Assembly: GCA_964567665.1 (NCBI GenBank)
Contig: CAZMNN010000004.1
Location: 1 to 64,000, forward strand
DNA length: 64,000 nt
Direction of reading: 5' to 3'
Source: UBA1731 sp964567665
Lineage (GTDB): Bacteria; Verrucomicrobiota; Kiritimatiellia; RFP12; UBA1067
Shown here piece after piece: positions 26,908-35,527 of this stretch; the stretch's first letter is position 1, and every line of letters starts with the position of its first letter. The position numbers and the translations under genes are program-made. A model generated the notes under the pieces. The model was not told the origin of the DNA and made no database searches. It saw only the letters and a program-made list of their open reading frames with translations.

Positions 26908-29235
26908 TCAGTCTCCCAGTCCGACGAAACGGAGGATGCCGAACATGTCGCGGTTGTGGTTGTTGCCCATCGTGAAGGCGCTTCCGTTAGATTCGCGCAC
27001 ACCGCCTCGCCGGTTGCTGACGATGTTCGCGTTCCACTGGTCGTAAACCTTTGGCGCACCTTCGTCGAATGCGTTCCACGGGACGAAGAACTCGGCCTGC
27101 CATCCGCCACCCCTGATCTTCGAGACGTGACGGAAGCCGGGGACGCGATAGTTGGCATCGGCGGGCTGCACGATCGGCAGATGCCGCTGCTTGCTGAGAT
27201 AGTCGCGGTCAAGGCAGTCGAACGCCATCTGGTACTCCTGCTCCTTGCCGAGTCCAGGCAAGAACAGAAGCTCGACGGAGTCGTTGGCCCACAGATCCTT
27301 GGCTCGGTCCGCCTTTGGCGCGTACGGCGCGTCAATGCGTCCGTGAAGGCCGCTTTCGTCCCAGGCGAGCCGGATCGCGGCCGGGTTCTTCGCCTTGGCA
27401 CCCGTCGTGGTCGTCAGGAGCGGCATCGGCGGAACGGTCGACCAGTCGAGATTGTTCGTCCGGCGCTTGACGTCGTAGACGGGCGGCTCGTACGCCGCCA
27501 GCGCCCGGTGCGTCTTGAACGTCTCGACCCAGTAGTCCGTAATCAGAGCCAGCCGTCTTGCCTCGTCAGAGCCAGGCGCAACGGCTTTCTGCGCCGCCGC
27601 AACGCACGATTCAAGTCTGCCGATCGCATCGACGGGCAAGGCTCCAGACCGGCCCTTGCTTTGGACGACCGAATCGAGGTAGGCCTTCTTCAGGATGCGG
27701 TGAAACTCCGCCATCTCGGCGCCGGCCTTTTCGCCGAGGCAGTCGCGCATGATCTCCGGAATCGCCTCGTCTGGATTGTAGTCTGGGTTCCATTCGGCCC
27801 GCCAGATGCCGTAGGCCGACCAGAAGTAGTGCCAGATGTCATGCCCGCCGTCAAAGTCGTAGAACATCCCGCCTTCGCGGCTCAGGTACTTGCCGAGCAG
27901 CTTCGGCACGTCGCCGGTGAATTCGGGGATGATTGCGCGGGCAAAGCGGTCGTTGCGGTCGGTGTACAGCCAGGCCTTGAGCGCCGGTCGGCCGCCGAGC
28001 GCGTCGTACCATTCGCGGAAGATCCGGACGGCATTGGCGGCGGCTTCCGGATTGCGCGTCTTCGCGGGCAGGTCGCCGGCGCACACGTTGACCTCGACGT
28101 TGTCGGGCAACGTGAAGCGCGGGTCGGACGGCGCATGGAGCGCCTGGTAGTAGATGAGCAGGAACAGGCGCTTGTCCGGCATCTCGCGCTTCAGCCGGTT
28201 GCCGAGATGCTGGTAGAACCGCGCATAGATGTTGCACGCCCAGGCGTCAGGGCCGCGCTTGTCGTCCGCCGGATTGATCAGCCCCAGCTTCTCGACGGTC
28301 GGATTCCCGGTAAACTCCGAACGCTGGAGGTATGTGTCGCAGACCCCGAACGAGCAGGTCGTCGGAGAGAACTCGCGGCGGTAATCGCCGTTGTCGATCT
28401 TTCCGTTGGACGAATAGTAGAGTTTCCAGTCGTCGATCAGCAGGTCGGCGAACGAGAGGTCGACCACGTTCCAGGCGTTGCCGATATGGGCGAACGGATT
28501 GTGCCAGAACTTGCCCGACGGGGAGGTGTAGAAGATCGTCTTGAGCTTGTCCGGATGGTTCTTTGCCATCGCTTCAGGCGTCGGCGAGTGCGAGCCGCCC
28601 GGACACGCGACGCCGCCGTCCTTCCAGTAGTCGACGAAGTTCCGCGCATCTTGTGTGCTGATCTCGCCCATGTATGGACGCCAATGGTCGATGCGGGCCT
28701 TGTTCTCCGCCGATGTGTATACGTAGTACTTGTCTCCGCGCTTCTTGAACCACGCCTCGTCTTCGTACGCAAACGGGCTGACAGTGAGATTCGTGACGGC
28801 AGGGTAGATCGTGCCGGTCTCGCCGGGGAAGTACCATCTCACGCCCAGCACGCGCTCGGCGAAGTCGAGCGCGGCGTAACGCGCATTGCCGCCGAGGACG
28901 ATGCCCGTCGGCGTTGTCCGCATCGCGATCTTCTGGCACGTCGGATCGGCGTCAGGCTCGAACGAAATCCTGAACTTCGCGCTTTCCTTGAGCGGTGGCC
29001 TCCCCACCGTCTTTTCAACGCATTTTTCGATGAGAGCCGCGCCCCATTTCACATCGGCGTTAGTCAAGTCGCCCTCGATTGAAAATGCCGGTACGCCGTT
29101 TTCGACGAATTTCATCGGTTCGCCAGGCGGCATCGCCGACAGCGTGATGGGCGTCAGCGCCTTTGACTGGAGGTTGTAGGCATTGGCCTGGCAAGCCGCA
29201 AGTGCGGCGGCTGCGATTGTTATCAGCTTGTTCAT
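26908..29235 (-). CDS. Secreted DUF4838 protein with C-terminal CBM9-like domain
   Basis: The 775-residue protein has a signal sequence (about residues 1-19). Residues about 35-130 look like the alpha-glucuronidase-type N-terminal domain, and residues about 110-125 hold GVRWYFPGETG, typical of DUF4838 proteins. A barrel-like core of about 400 residues follows, ending near EIMRDCLGEKAG. The last 180 residues, with LAWDESGLHGRIDA and NDSVELLFLPG, resemble the carbohydrate-binding CBM9-like fold. DUF4838 proteins are found in polysaccharide-utilisation loci, but their substrates are mostly unproved. It lies 58 bases after a huge autotransporter-type gene and five before a secreted unknown. Confidence 0.72.
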   Translation of the reverse strand: MNKLITIAAAALAACQANAYNLQSKALTPITLSAMPPGEPMKFVENGVPAFSIEGDLTNADVKWGAALIEKCVEKTVGRPPLKESAKFRISFEPDADPTCQKIAMRTTPTGIVLGGNARYAALDFAERVLGVRWYFPGETGTIYPAVTNLTVSPFAYEDEAWFKKRGDKYYVYTSAENKARIDHWRPYMGEISTQDARNFVDYWKDGGVACPGGSHSPTPEAMAKNHPDKLKTIFYTSPSGKFWHNPFAHIGNAWNVVDLSFADLLIDDWKLYYSSNGKIDNGDYRREFSPTTCSFGVCDTYLQRSEFTGNPTVEKLGLINPADDKRGPDAWACNIYARFYQHLGNRLKREMPDKRLFLLIYYQALHAPSDPRFTLPDNVEVNVCAGDLPAKTRNPEAAANAVRIFREWYDALGGRPALKAWLYTDRNDRFARAIIPEFTGDVPKLLGKYLSREGGMFYDFDGGHDIWHYFWSAYGIWRAEWNPDYNPDEAIPEIMRDCLGEKAGAEMAEFHRILKKAYLDSVVQSKGRSGALPVDAIGRLESCVAAAQKAVAPGSDEARRLALITDYWVETFKTHRALAAYEPPVYDVKRRTNNLDWSTVPPMPLLTTTTGAKAKNPAAIRLAWDESGLHGRIDAPYAPKADRAKDLWANDSVELLFLPGLGKEQEYQMAFDCLDRDYLSKQRHLPIVQPADANYRVPGFRHVSKIRGGGWQAEFFVPWNAFDEGAPKVYDQWNANIVSNRRGGVRESNGSAFTMGNNHNRDMFGILRFVGLGD

Positions 29236-29293
29236 GTGTTGACCTGGTTGATGTGGTTGAATTGATTGGCGGAGTCCCGTCGGGAACGGGCGG

Positions 29294-32200
29294 CTATCGC
29301 AGGATTACGGTGAAGCCCGGCTTGCTGAACTCCTCTGGCGTCATGAGTGTCACGTTTGCCGGTACGCTTCCCGTGAACGTGAGATGCGAACCGTCCTCGA
29401 CGACGAGCTTTGTGATTCCGGTGCGCGGCGTCGTGATTGACGAGAAGCCGTCGAGCGAAGCGATGAAGTTTGCCCGTTTGGCGAGCGACAGCGAAAATCC
29501 GGCAGCGTCGTCGGAGCGAAGGTTCGTGAATTCGGCCGTCGCGCTGCCGTTCAGCCGTATTGTGCCGAAACCGGTGATGGCGTTCTGCACGGTCTTGCGT
29601 TCGGCGTTCGCAATCTCAAGCGTCGCCTCGTTCAGCAGGACGATGCCGGTTCCGGCTGTGCCGCCGTCCTTCAGGACGAGCGTGGACTTTATGACCTCCG
29701 TACCGCCGGTGTAGGTGTTGCAGGCCGAGAAGACGATTTTGCCGGGCGTGAACGGCGTTCCCACCGAAGAGGAGCCGATCTCGATTGCATCCCCGGAGAT
29801 CACGTTCGAGAACGTGCCTTCAACGTCTGCGCCGTATGCCGTGATGCGCATCGGTGCCGTGACGTCCACCTTGCCCGCGACCTCGCCGTTCGACGTGAAC
29901 AGGAACGCGCCGAGGCAGTTTTTGAATGTTGCGCCGCTCGTCGGGTGGAAGCGCGAGCCGCATCCGGAGGCCGTGATGCTGTTCGCGATCTTGATGCCGG
30001 GCTTTTCGAACCGGATGCAGCCTCCTGCCAGCGTACCGCCGCCGATGCGGATCGGTCCGGACGAGAACGCCGCGTCGTTCCCCGGAATGGCCTGTACGCC
30101 GTTGATGACGGTCTCGCCGGAGTAGGCGTTTGCGCCGTCGAGCTCCAGCACCATGCCGCTGACGTCAAACGAGGGTGGTGCGGCGAGCGTAAGACCGCCC
30201 GAACCAGTTATCTTGGCTTCGATCCGGGCGGCATATCGTCCGTTTCCTAACCAGCTGCCGACGACGATGCCTTCAGATGTTCCGAAATCGAGTGTCCCGG
30301 CGCCGCCGATTGATGCCGCACCCATCCAGCCGCCGTTGTTGAGCAGAATCGGCGCGGGGTTCACGCCGTCGCCGACGTGGAGTGTCGCCCCTTGCGAAAT
30401 CGTAAGCACCGAGCGGCCGGATGTGCCCGAGGTGTCGGCGGTGCTGCTGCCGATGATTTTGAGGGCCGGAACAGACGTGTCCGCCGAAACGGTGGTGAGC
30501 GAATTGACGCGGACGGCGGATGCGGCGGTTCCGCCGTTCGCGAGTGCGGCGTATCCGCTGTAAGGGGCAATTTTGTCATTGGCGTAGGAGGCGAAGTCGA
30601 TTTGGCCTGACGTTGTGACGAACATCGGCTCGATGATGCGTCCGTCTGATGCGGTGTCCGGCGCCGTCGTGAAGGTGACGTTGCCGTCGAACGTCGATGC
30701 CGCATCGGAGAAGAACAGTGTGCCGCGATCTTCGCGCACGGGTTCGCCGAGTTCATACGAGTGCACGACATCGTCGCTTCTGAGGCGGACGCATACCAGT
30801 CCCGCGCCGTTGTAGCGGAAGTTCCCGCCCGTGCCGATTTTCGCCGTGATCGCCGTATTAACGCCGAAGTCGTTGTTGGTGGTGGCCACTTCGATGCGAC
30901 CGTTTCCGAGGCGGAAGTCGCCGGTTCCGAAAAGCGGTCCTTCGCCGGTGAGCATCGCCGGATAGTTCCCGATGACGAGCGTTCCGTCCGTGTTGTCGAA
31001 AAGCCCATTGATTGCAAGCGGCTCCTTGAACAGCAGGAATCCGGCTCCGATTCGCCTGACGCCGCCGTCTGAAGCCGCGCCGGGGGCGGTCTCAAGGGCC
31101 TTGGAGAAGTAGACCTTGTGAAAGCCGCCGTCATAGGGGTAGTCCCTGCACCGGATGTCGAGCGTCATGCCTTTTTCTCCGATGTAGTGCGTGATCAATC
31201 CGTTTCCGCCGTCGAGATTCATGTTGAACATCGAGATGTAGTCGAGTGCCCTGAACACGCCGCCGTTCCAGAGGAACGTCTTTGCACGTGGCGAGGCCGA
31301 GACACCTCTGTGAGATTCGAACACGCCGCCGTCGGAGACCGTCACTTTGTCGGGAATTCCCTGACCCCAGCAGACGGTGCCGCCCGTGCGCACGTTCATC
31401 GTCCGGTTCGTAAATGAATCGCCGTTGTAGATAAAGACTTGGTCATGGCGAAGCGGTCGTCCGTAGTGTGCTCCGGTAGAAATGTTTTTCCCGCCGAGAT
31501 AGGCGCCGTTCTCGACCGTCAGCACGGAGTCGTTGAAGAAGTAGATGTAGTATCGTCCCAGTTGACAGTCGCCGCCGCTAATGGTGACATCAGTGCCGTC
31601 GTTCTCGTTGGTTCCGATGTACATAACGCCGCCTTCAAGGTTGGCGTTCAGCAGTCGTACCTTTCCGAGGAGCGTGACGCCACCGTCGCCGGTGATGCGG
31701 CTTCCGATCTCCACAGTCCGGCTTGTCGGCGCATTGAGGCGAAGACCTTCCCATGTTCCGTCGCCCCTGTAAGTGGATCTCAGAGTGACACTGGCCGGCA
31801 GATTGGTCGGCCAGCCGCTTTCCGTGCCGTCGCCCAGTATCATCCGGGCATCGCGCACGCCCAGTTCGCCGGTGAAGCCGTCTATAAGCGGGAGAGACGA
31901 TGCCGTGAGGGTGCGTTCGCCGCCCCTGTTGAAGCAGAACTGCCCGGTGCCGGAAAGGCGCAATTGCGAGATGTTTTGGCAATCGGAATAAAGGGTGACC
32001 GGTTTGCCGTCCGTGTCGTTGAGATGCAACGCCGCGTCGCCTTCCGGAATGATGCGGTAGAGGTGGAAGTCGCCGATCTCCGGCGCGAACGAGATGGGGG
32101 CGACGGATGCGTCCTTGTAGGACGCGATGACGTTTGTGAATGCGGTTGACGAGCCGAGAATGAACTTGAACTTTTCGGACGGCGTGTCGTTCTGGGCTGC

Positions 32201-33016
32201 GAACGACAGTCTTGCGAAGTACTTGCGAGCACCGTTGTCGCGCTCGTAGTCGCCGTGAACACGGCCGGAGAACATGTAAGGCCCGTTCGTGAGCGAAATG
32301 GCGCCCATGTCCCAGACGTTGGTGATCGTGCCGCCGCCAGAAAAGCCGTCGAGATATGTCGTCGTGGCGTCCTTGAGATCCAGCAGTGCGCCATTTTCGA
32401 GATGAACCGGTGTGTTGTTCGCGAAAAGATAGTTCGATGCCGACTTGAGTGTGGCGTCGCTGCGGATGGTGACCGGCGAGCGGATGGGGCAGGCCATCGG
32501 CGGAATGAATTCGGTTGTGCCGCCGGCGAAATCCCATGCCTTGAAGAATCCCCAGTCGGTGCCGCACATCCCGTTGCCGTCCGTGGCGGTAAGGAGGAGC
32601 GAACCGCGGCCCGTCTTCCGCAGGGTGGTCATGTAATGGGTCGCCGAGACAAGGGCATTCGATATGTTCAGGTTAACGCCGTCCGCGACATGAAGGTCAA
32701 CGATGTCGTTCTTCAGATAGATGCGTGTATTGGAGGCGATATTCAGCAGGAACTTGCCGCCGCTAAGAAACCGCAGACCGCCGCATCTGCCGATGGCTGA
32801 GACGTTGACGGTATAGGATTCGGCATCGCCGGGATCGAACGTCACGACGTCATCCGTCGTCGGCACCTTGCCGGAAGACCAGTTGGCGGGTTCAGTCCAC
32901 TCGCCGCCGTCTTGTCCCGTCCATGAAATATCCGCAGCGTACATGTGCGGCAGGACGAATGTCAGGCAGACGGACAGCCATGTGGCGATGCCTTTCGGTG
33001 CGATCTTTGATGTCAT
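29294..33016 (-). CDS. Giant secreted beta-strand-repeat protein (autotransporter passenger type)
   Basis: The 1240-residue protein has a signal sequence (LSVCLTFVLPHMYAAD). The mature part opens with WTGQDGGEWTEPANW, typical of surface proteins built as beta-solenoids, and contains many irregular beta-strand repeats such as GGTEVIKSTLVLKDGG and YSGETVINGVQAIPG, which resemble autotransporter-associated repeats. No C-terminal beta-barrel is evident; the protein ends in GFTVILR. It is probably a surface or adhesin-like structure. GAGGAGGGA before the ATG is the strongest ribosome site in the window. DUF4838 and an unknown secreted gene follow in the same direction. Confidence 0.72.
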   Translation of the reverse strand: MTSKIAPKGIATWLSVCLTFVLPHMYAADISWTGQDGGEWTEPANWSSGKVPTTDDVVTFDPGDAESYTVNVSAIGRCGGLRFLSGGKFLLNIASNTRIYLKNDIVDLHVADGVNLNISNALVSATHYMTTLRKTGRGSLLLTATDGNGMCGTDWGFFKAWDFAGGTTEFIPPMACPIRSPVTIRSDATLKSASNYLFANNTPVHLENGALLDLKDATTTYLDGFSGGGTITNVWDMGAISLTNGPYMFSGRVHGDYERDNGARKYFARLSFAAQNDTPSEKFKFILGSSTAFTNVIASYKDASVAPISFAPEIGDFHLYRIIPEGDAALHLNDTDGKPVTLYSDCQNISQLRLSGTGQFCFNRGGERTLTASSLPLIDGFTGELGVRDARMILGDGTESGWPTNLPASVTLRSTYRGDGTWEGLRLNAPTSRTVEIGSRITGDGGVTLLGKVRLLNANLEGGVMYIGTNENDGTDVTISGGDCQLGRYYIYFFNDSVLTVENGAYLGGKNISTGAHYGRPLRHDQVFIYNGDSFTNRTMNVRTGGTVCWGQGIPDKVTVSDGGVFESHRGVSASPRAKTFLWNGGVFRALDYISMFNMNLDGGNGLITHYIGEKGMTLDIRCRDYPYDGGFHKVYFSKALETAPGAASDGGVRRIGAGFLLFKEPLAINGLFDNTDGTLVIGNYPAMLTGEGPLFGTGDFRLGNGRIEVATTNNDFGVNTAITAKIGTGGNFRYNGAGLVCVRLRSDDVVHSYELGEPVREDRGTLFFSDAASTFDGNVTFTTAPDTASDGRIIEPMFVTTSGQIDFASYANDKIAPYSGYAALANGGTAASAVRVNSLTTVSADTSVPALKIIGSSTADTSGTSGRSVLTISQGATLHVGDGVNPAPILLNNGGWMGAASIGGAGTLDFGTSEGIVVGSWLGNGRYAARIEAKITGSGGLTLAAPPSFDVSGMVLELDGANAYSGETVINGVQAIPGNDAAFSSGPIRIGGGTLAGGCIRFEKPGIKIANSITASGCGSRFHPTSGATFKNCLGAFLFTSNGEVAGKVDVTAPMRITAYGADVEGTFSNVISGDAIEIGSSSVGTPFTPGKIVFSACNTYTGGTEVIKSTLVLKDGGTAGTGIVLLNEATLEIANAERKTVQNAITGFGTIRLNGSATAEFTNLRSDDAAGFSLSLAKRANFIASLDGFSSITTPRTGITKLVVEDGSHLTFTGSVPANVTLMTPEEFSKPGFTVILR

Positions 33017-33208
33017 CGGAATCCCTCCTCAAAAACAGATGCGTATGATGGTAGCATATTGTGTATTTATGCGCAATAGGGCGAAAAAAAAAATCAATTT
33101 TAAGCACGATGCCTTTTCACGCCTTTCGCGCATGGCGACACTTCAGAAATTTTCGGCCCATTTCATTCCCCAGCCAATTGGATGATGATAAAGGAGTGTA
33201 CAGATGTA

Positions 33209-33217
33209 TGGTATAAT
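33209..33217 (+). promoter_or_regulatory. Orphan extended -10 promoter
   Basis: TGGTATAAT with the hexamer at 33212-33217. No intact gene follows for 800 bases. Immediately downstream are GGGG/CCCC (33240-33255) and ATGTCA/TGACAT (33257-33276) inverted repeats, so it may drive a small RNA or be left over from the lost gene. Confidence 0.55.
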
Positions 33218-33424
33218 CACGTCCGATGTAGATGTTGCAGGGGCAGTTCAACCCCGATGTCAAATGAAACTGACATGGCAAAGCGGAAAGATGGAGCGAA
33301 AAGGAACAGATCGTCTGCGGAGCCGTGCTTCTGGATGTTGTGGCGGCGCCGGTCGGATGTGTGACGGTCATGAACACAAAGGGGACTGTCTTGCTGTGTA
33401 TAGACGTGGAGTTTATGATAAATC

Positions 33425-33760
33425 GTGTTTGCTCTAAAGGCAGTATTGGAATGGAGGGAAGGATTTGATGCCATATTCTGTTGTCAAAGTTTTTGTGCAA
33501 CATCAAAAAGTTTAAAGTCATGGACGAGATTCAAGATTGCGTCAGAATTCCGCATCTATGTCCAGTCTGCGTTTCGGATAGATGGCGAGGCAAAACGCAG
33601 ACAGGAGACGGAGAGCTTGCGCAGAATCGGGGATTCGTTCAGGAAAGTTGTCGTTGTTGGCGGTGATTCCGATCTATGGACGGATGAGGATGGCATAGCC
33701 TACGTTGGAGTGATACCGTTTCTTTCCGATGAACGTATTCTGTCCAATGTGATGTCATAA
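33425..33760 (+). pseudogene. Remnant of an ATPase-like (DUF4143-type) protein C-terminus
   Basis: A 111-codon frame is open here, but only about the last 75 residues look like protein. IYVQSAFRID, RRIGDSFRKVVVVGGDS and DEDGIAYVGVIPFL resemble the C-terminal end of AAA-type ATPases with a DUF4143 nuclease-like tail as I remember them. The upstream part reads poorly and has no ATPase core, no Walker motifs and no proper start. It is best explained as a decayed fragment after loss of most of the gene. Confidence 0.45.
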
Positions 33761-33938
33761 GGCGGAGATTAAAGGACGGCATCAAATCACATTCGATTTC
33801 GACGGTCGCCTGTCCATTCATCAGAAGTGGTAAAAGCGTATCGCGCTGTTCGGTCAGGAACACCAAGAGCGTCGGGCATTGCGGTAAACAGTGCGGACTG
33901 GTTTTGGATGAATCGCCGACACGGACATATACATGATT

Positions 33939-33947
33939 TGATATAAT
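33939..33947 (+). promoter_or_regulatory. Extended -10 promoter for truA
   Basis: TGATATAAT with the hexamer at 33942-33947, about 75 bases before the truA start. Confidence 0.6.
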
Positions 33948-34021
33948 CCGCACCATTGTTCATGCAACTTCTGCAGTGTGCGTCTGAATCTGCAGTGCCG
34001 GTCTAAACAGGAAAGGATGAC

Positions 34022-34777
34022 GTGTCGTTGATGGCACAGAGATACAAGATAACCGTCGCATACGACGGCACGAGATATTCCGGATACCAGCTGCAGTCGA
34101 ACGGCATATCCGTGCAGCAGATGCTTGAGGAGGTGCTGGAATATCTTAACCGCTCCACTGTGCGCGTGTTCGGGTCGTCCAGGACTGACGCTGGTGTCCA
34201 CGCCAAGGGGTTTGTCGCCCATTTTGACCTCGACAAGCCCATACCTCCGCAGAACCTCCCTCGGGCGATGAACTCCCGGCTTCCGGATGACATCCGTGTG
34301 ATGAAGGCGTCCCGCGCCAAGCCTGATTTCGATGCCCGCAAGGATGCAGTCGGGAAGGAGTACCGCTATTTTCTGTACAATGCGGACATCATGCCGCCGT
34401 GCCTTGCGCCGTACTGGGCGTTCATGCACAAGCCGCTTGACGTGGAGGCTATGCGCGATGCGGCGGCGCGTTTTGTCGGCAAACGCGATTTTGCGCCGTT
34501 TGCCGCCAACCCGCACCGTACGCTTGAGACTACGGTGCGCACCGTGTTTTCGTTTGACGTTGCGAAGTCCGGTCCTCGAATCGTCTTCACCGTCCGGGGC
34601 GACGGATTCCTGTACAAGCAGGTGCGGAGCATGGTGGGATTCCTGATCCGCGTCGGACTTGGCGATGAACCGCCATCCGCAGTGACGGAAATCCTTGACG
34701 GACGTCACCCGCGTACGGCGCGCGTCCCGACAGCCACCGGCAGAGGCCTGTTTCTCTGGAAGGTGTTCTACCGGTGA
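34022..34777 (+). CDS. truA: tRNA pseudouridine(38-40) synthase
   Basis: The 251-residue enzyme isomerises uridines 38-40 in the anticodon arm of tRNAs. The catalytic Asp56 lies in the family motif SSRTDAGVHAKG. YDGTRYSGYQLQ near the N-terminus and RMVGFLIRVG-type sequence (VRSMVGFLIRVG) near the end are typical. I took the GTG at 34022 because AAGGA lies five bases before it; an ATG at 34031 would remove three residues and is possible. The gene has its own promoter and stands alone. Confidence 0.93.
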   Translation: MSLMAQRYKITVAYDGTRYSGYQLQSNGISVQQMLEEVLEYLNRSTVRVFGSSRTDAGVHAKGFVAHFDLDKPIPPQNLPRAMNSRLPDDIRVMKASRAKPDFDARKDAVGKEYRYFLYNADIMPPCLAPYWAFMHKPLDVEAMRDAAARFVGKRDFAPFAANPHRTLETTVRTVFSFDVAKSGPRIVFTVRGDGFLYKQVRSMVGFLIRVGLGDEPPSAVTEILDGRHPRTARVPTATGRGLFLWKVFYR

Positions 34778-34818
34778 ACGTCTCCGGTGTGAACGCGCCG
34801 ATGGACAAGACGGTTTTG

Positions 34819-34827
34819 TGATATAAT
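34819..34827 (+). promoter_or_regulatory. Extended -10 promoter for the small-membrane-protein/acyltransferase operon
   Basis: TGATATAAT with the hexamer at 34822-34827, about 47 bases before the first gene, which has a strong AAGGAGA ribosome site. Confidence 0.65.
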
Positions 34828-34874
34828 GAACCGCATTTCCAGTATGTTTTAATTGATGCAAGGAGATACATTCA

Positions 34875-35231
34875 ATGGCATGTTTTACCGTTCCGCTTAC
34901 GGCGGCGGCCGTGGCTACGGCCGTAAAGTCCACATTGCCGGAGGCGGCCCGCAGAAATCCGTTTGCCGCAAGGTTCGGCTGGCTCTGCAAGATGATGTTC
35001 GGCGGCAGCTTTCTGCTGGCGATTGAGCATGTATATCACGGTGAGGTGATTTTCGTGCCGCCGTTCCTCACCGCAGTCCGTGACTGTGCTGTGTCCGAAA
35101 TGCTCCGCGAAATGGCGACGAGGGGCGTGACGATGGCCGTTGCCGTCATTGCCGCATGGGCTGCGATGGTTGCTGTGTCGGCATGGGTCGAGCGTTCGCA
35201 GTCAATCGCTTCCGCACCGCAAGGGACGTGA
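34875..35231 (+). CDS. Small membrane protein of unknown function
   Basis: The 118-residue protein has hydrophobic segments near residues 38-52 and 88-106 (AVAVIAAWAAMVAVSAW) and a basic loop (ARRNPFAARFGW). No family is recognised. It is the first gene of a three-gene unit with another small membrane protein and an acyltransferase 3 protein. AAGGAGA nine bases before the ATG supports the start. Confidence 0.6.
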   Translation: MACFTVPLTAAAVATAVKSTLPEAARRNPFAARFGWLCKMMFGGSFLLAIEHVYHGEVIFVPPFLTAVRDCAVSEMLREMATRGVTMAVAVIAAWAAMVAVSAWVERSQSIASAPQGT

Positions 35232-35233
35232 CG

Positions 35234-35527
35234 ATGTGCGAACTCATGGCAATCGCCGCCGCCGTTGCGTTCACCACTGTCCATTTCCGTTCGCGGCGTG
35301 GCGGGAAGCTCCGCTCTGCATCATTCACCACCGCCCTGATGTTCTGGGGTGCAGCGATAATGTGGGGAGTGGATTGCGTGGCAAACGCGATGGAAGGTGA
35401 GGCGCTGCTTGACGTCAGCGTCGGCGATTCTGTTCTTGGTGCGATTGTCGTCGTCGCCGGGCTTGCGGTGTTTGCTCTCCTGATGTTGCTTGGCCGCTGC
35501 AATGATGTTCGCGGTGAGGTGTCATGA
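35234..35527 (+). CDS. Small membrane protein of unknown function
   Basis: The 97-residue protein starts at the ATG at 35234, two bases after the previous stop, with AAGGG about nine bases upstream. Three hydrophobic segments are visible: MAIAAAVAFTTV, ALMFWGAAIMWGV and LGAIVVVAGLAVFALLML. It overlaps the acyltransferase start as ATGA, which indicates coupled translation. Function unknown; a role with the acyltransferase is suggested only by this coupling. An upstream in-frame GTG is rejected because it lies inside the previous gene. Confidence 0.6.
   Translation: MCELMAIAAAVAFTTVHFRSRRGGKLRSASFTTALMFWGAAIMWGVDCVANAMEGEALLDVSVGDSVLGAIVVVAGLAVFALLMLLGRCNDVRGEVS

Larger units (their letters stand above)
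33017..34021. other. 1-kb region without an intact gene
   Basis: This interval separates the minus-strand secreted cluster from truA. It holds the leader of the minus-strand gene with a run of ten A (33084-33093), an extended -10 promoter pointing right (33209-33217), two small hairpins just downstream of it, a protein remnant (33425-33760) and the truA promoter (33939-33947). I see nothing between 33761 and 33938. Confidence 0.6.

Noticed and set aside
26956..29082. A 708-codon plus-strand frame over the DUF4838 gene
   Set aside because: It is rich in Arg, Val and Asp mirror codons, has no signal or motif, and lies wholly opposite a protein with recognisable domains.
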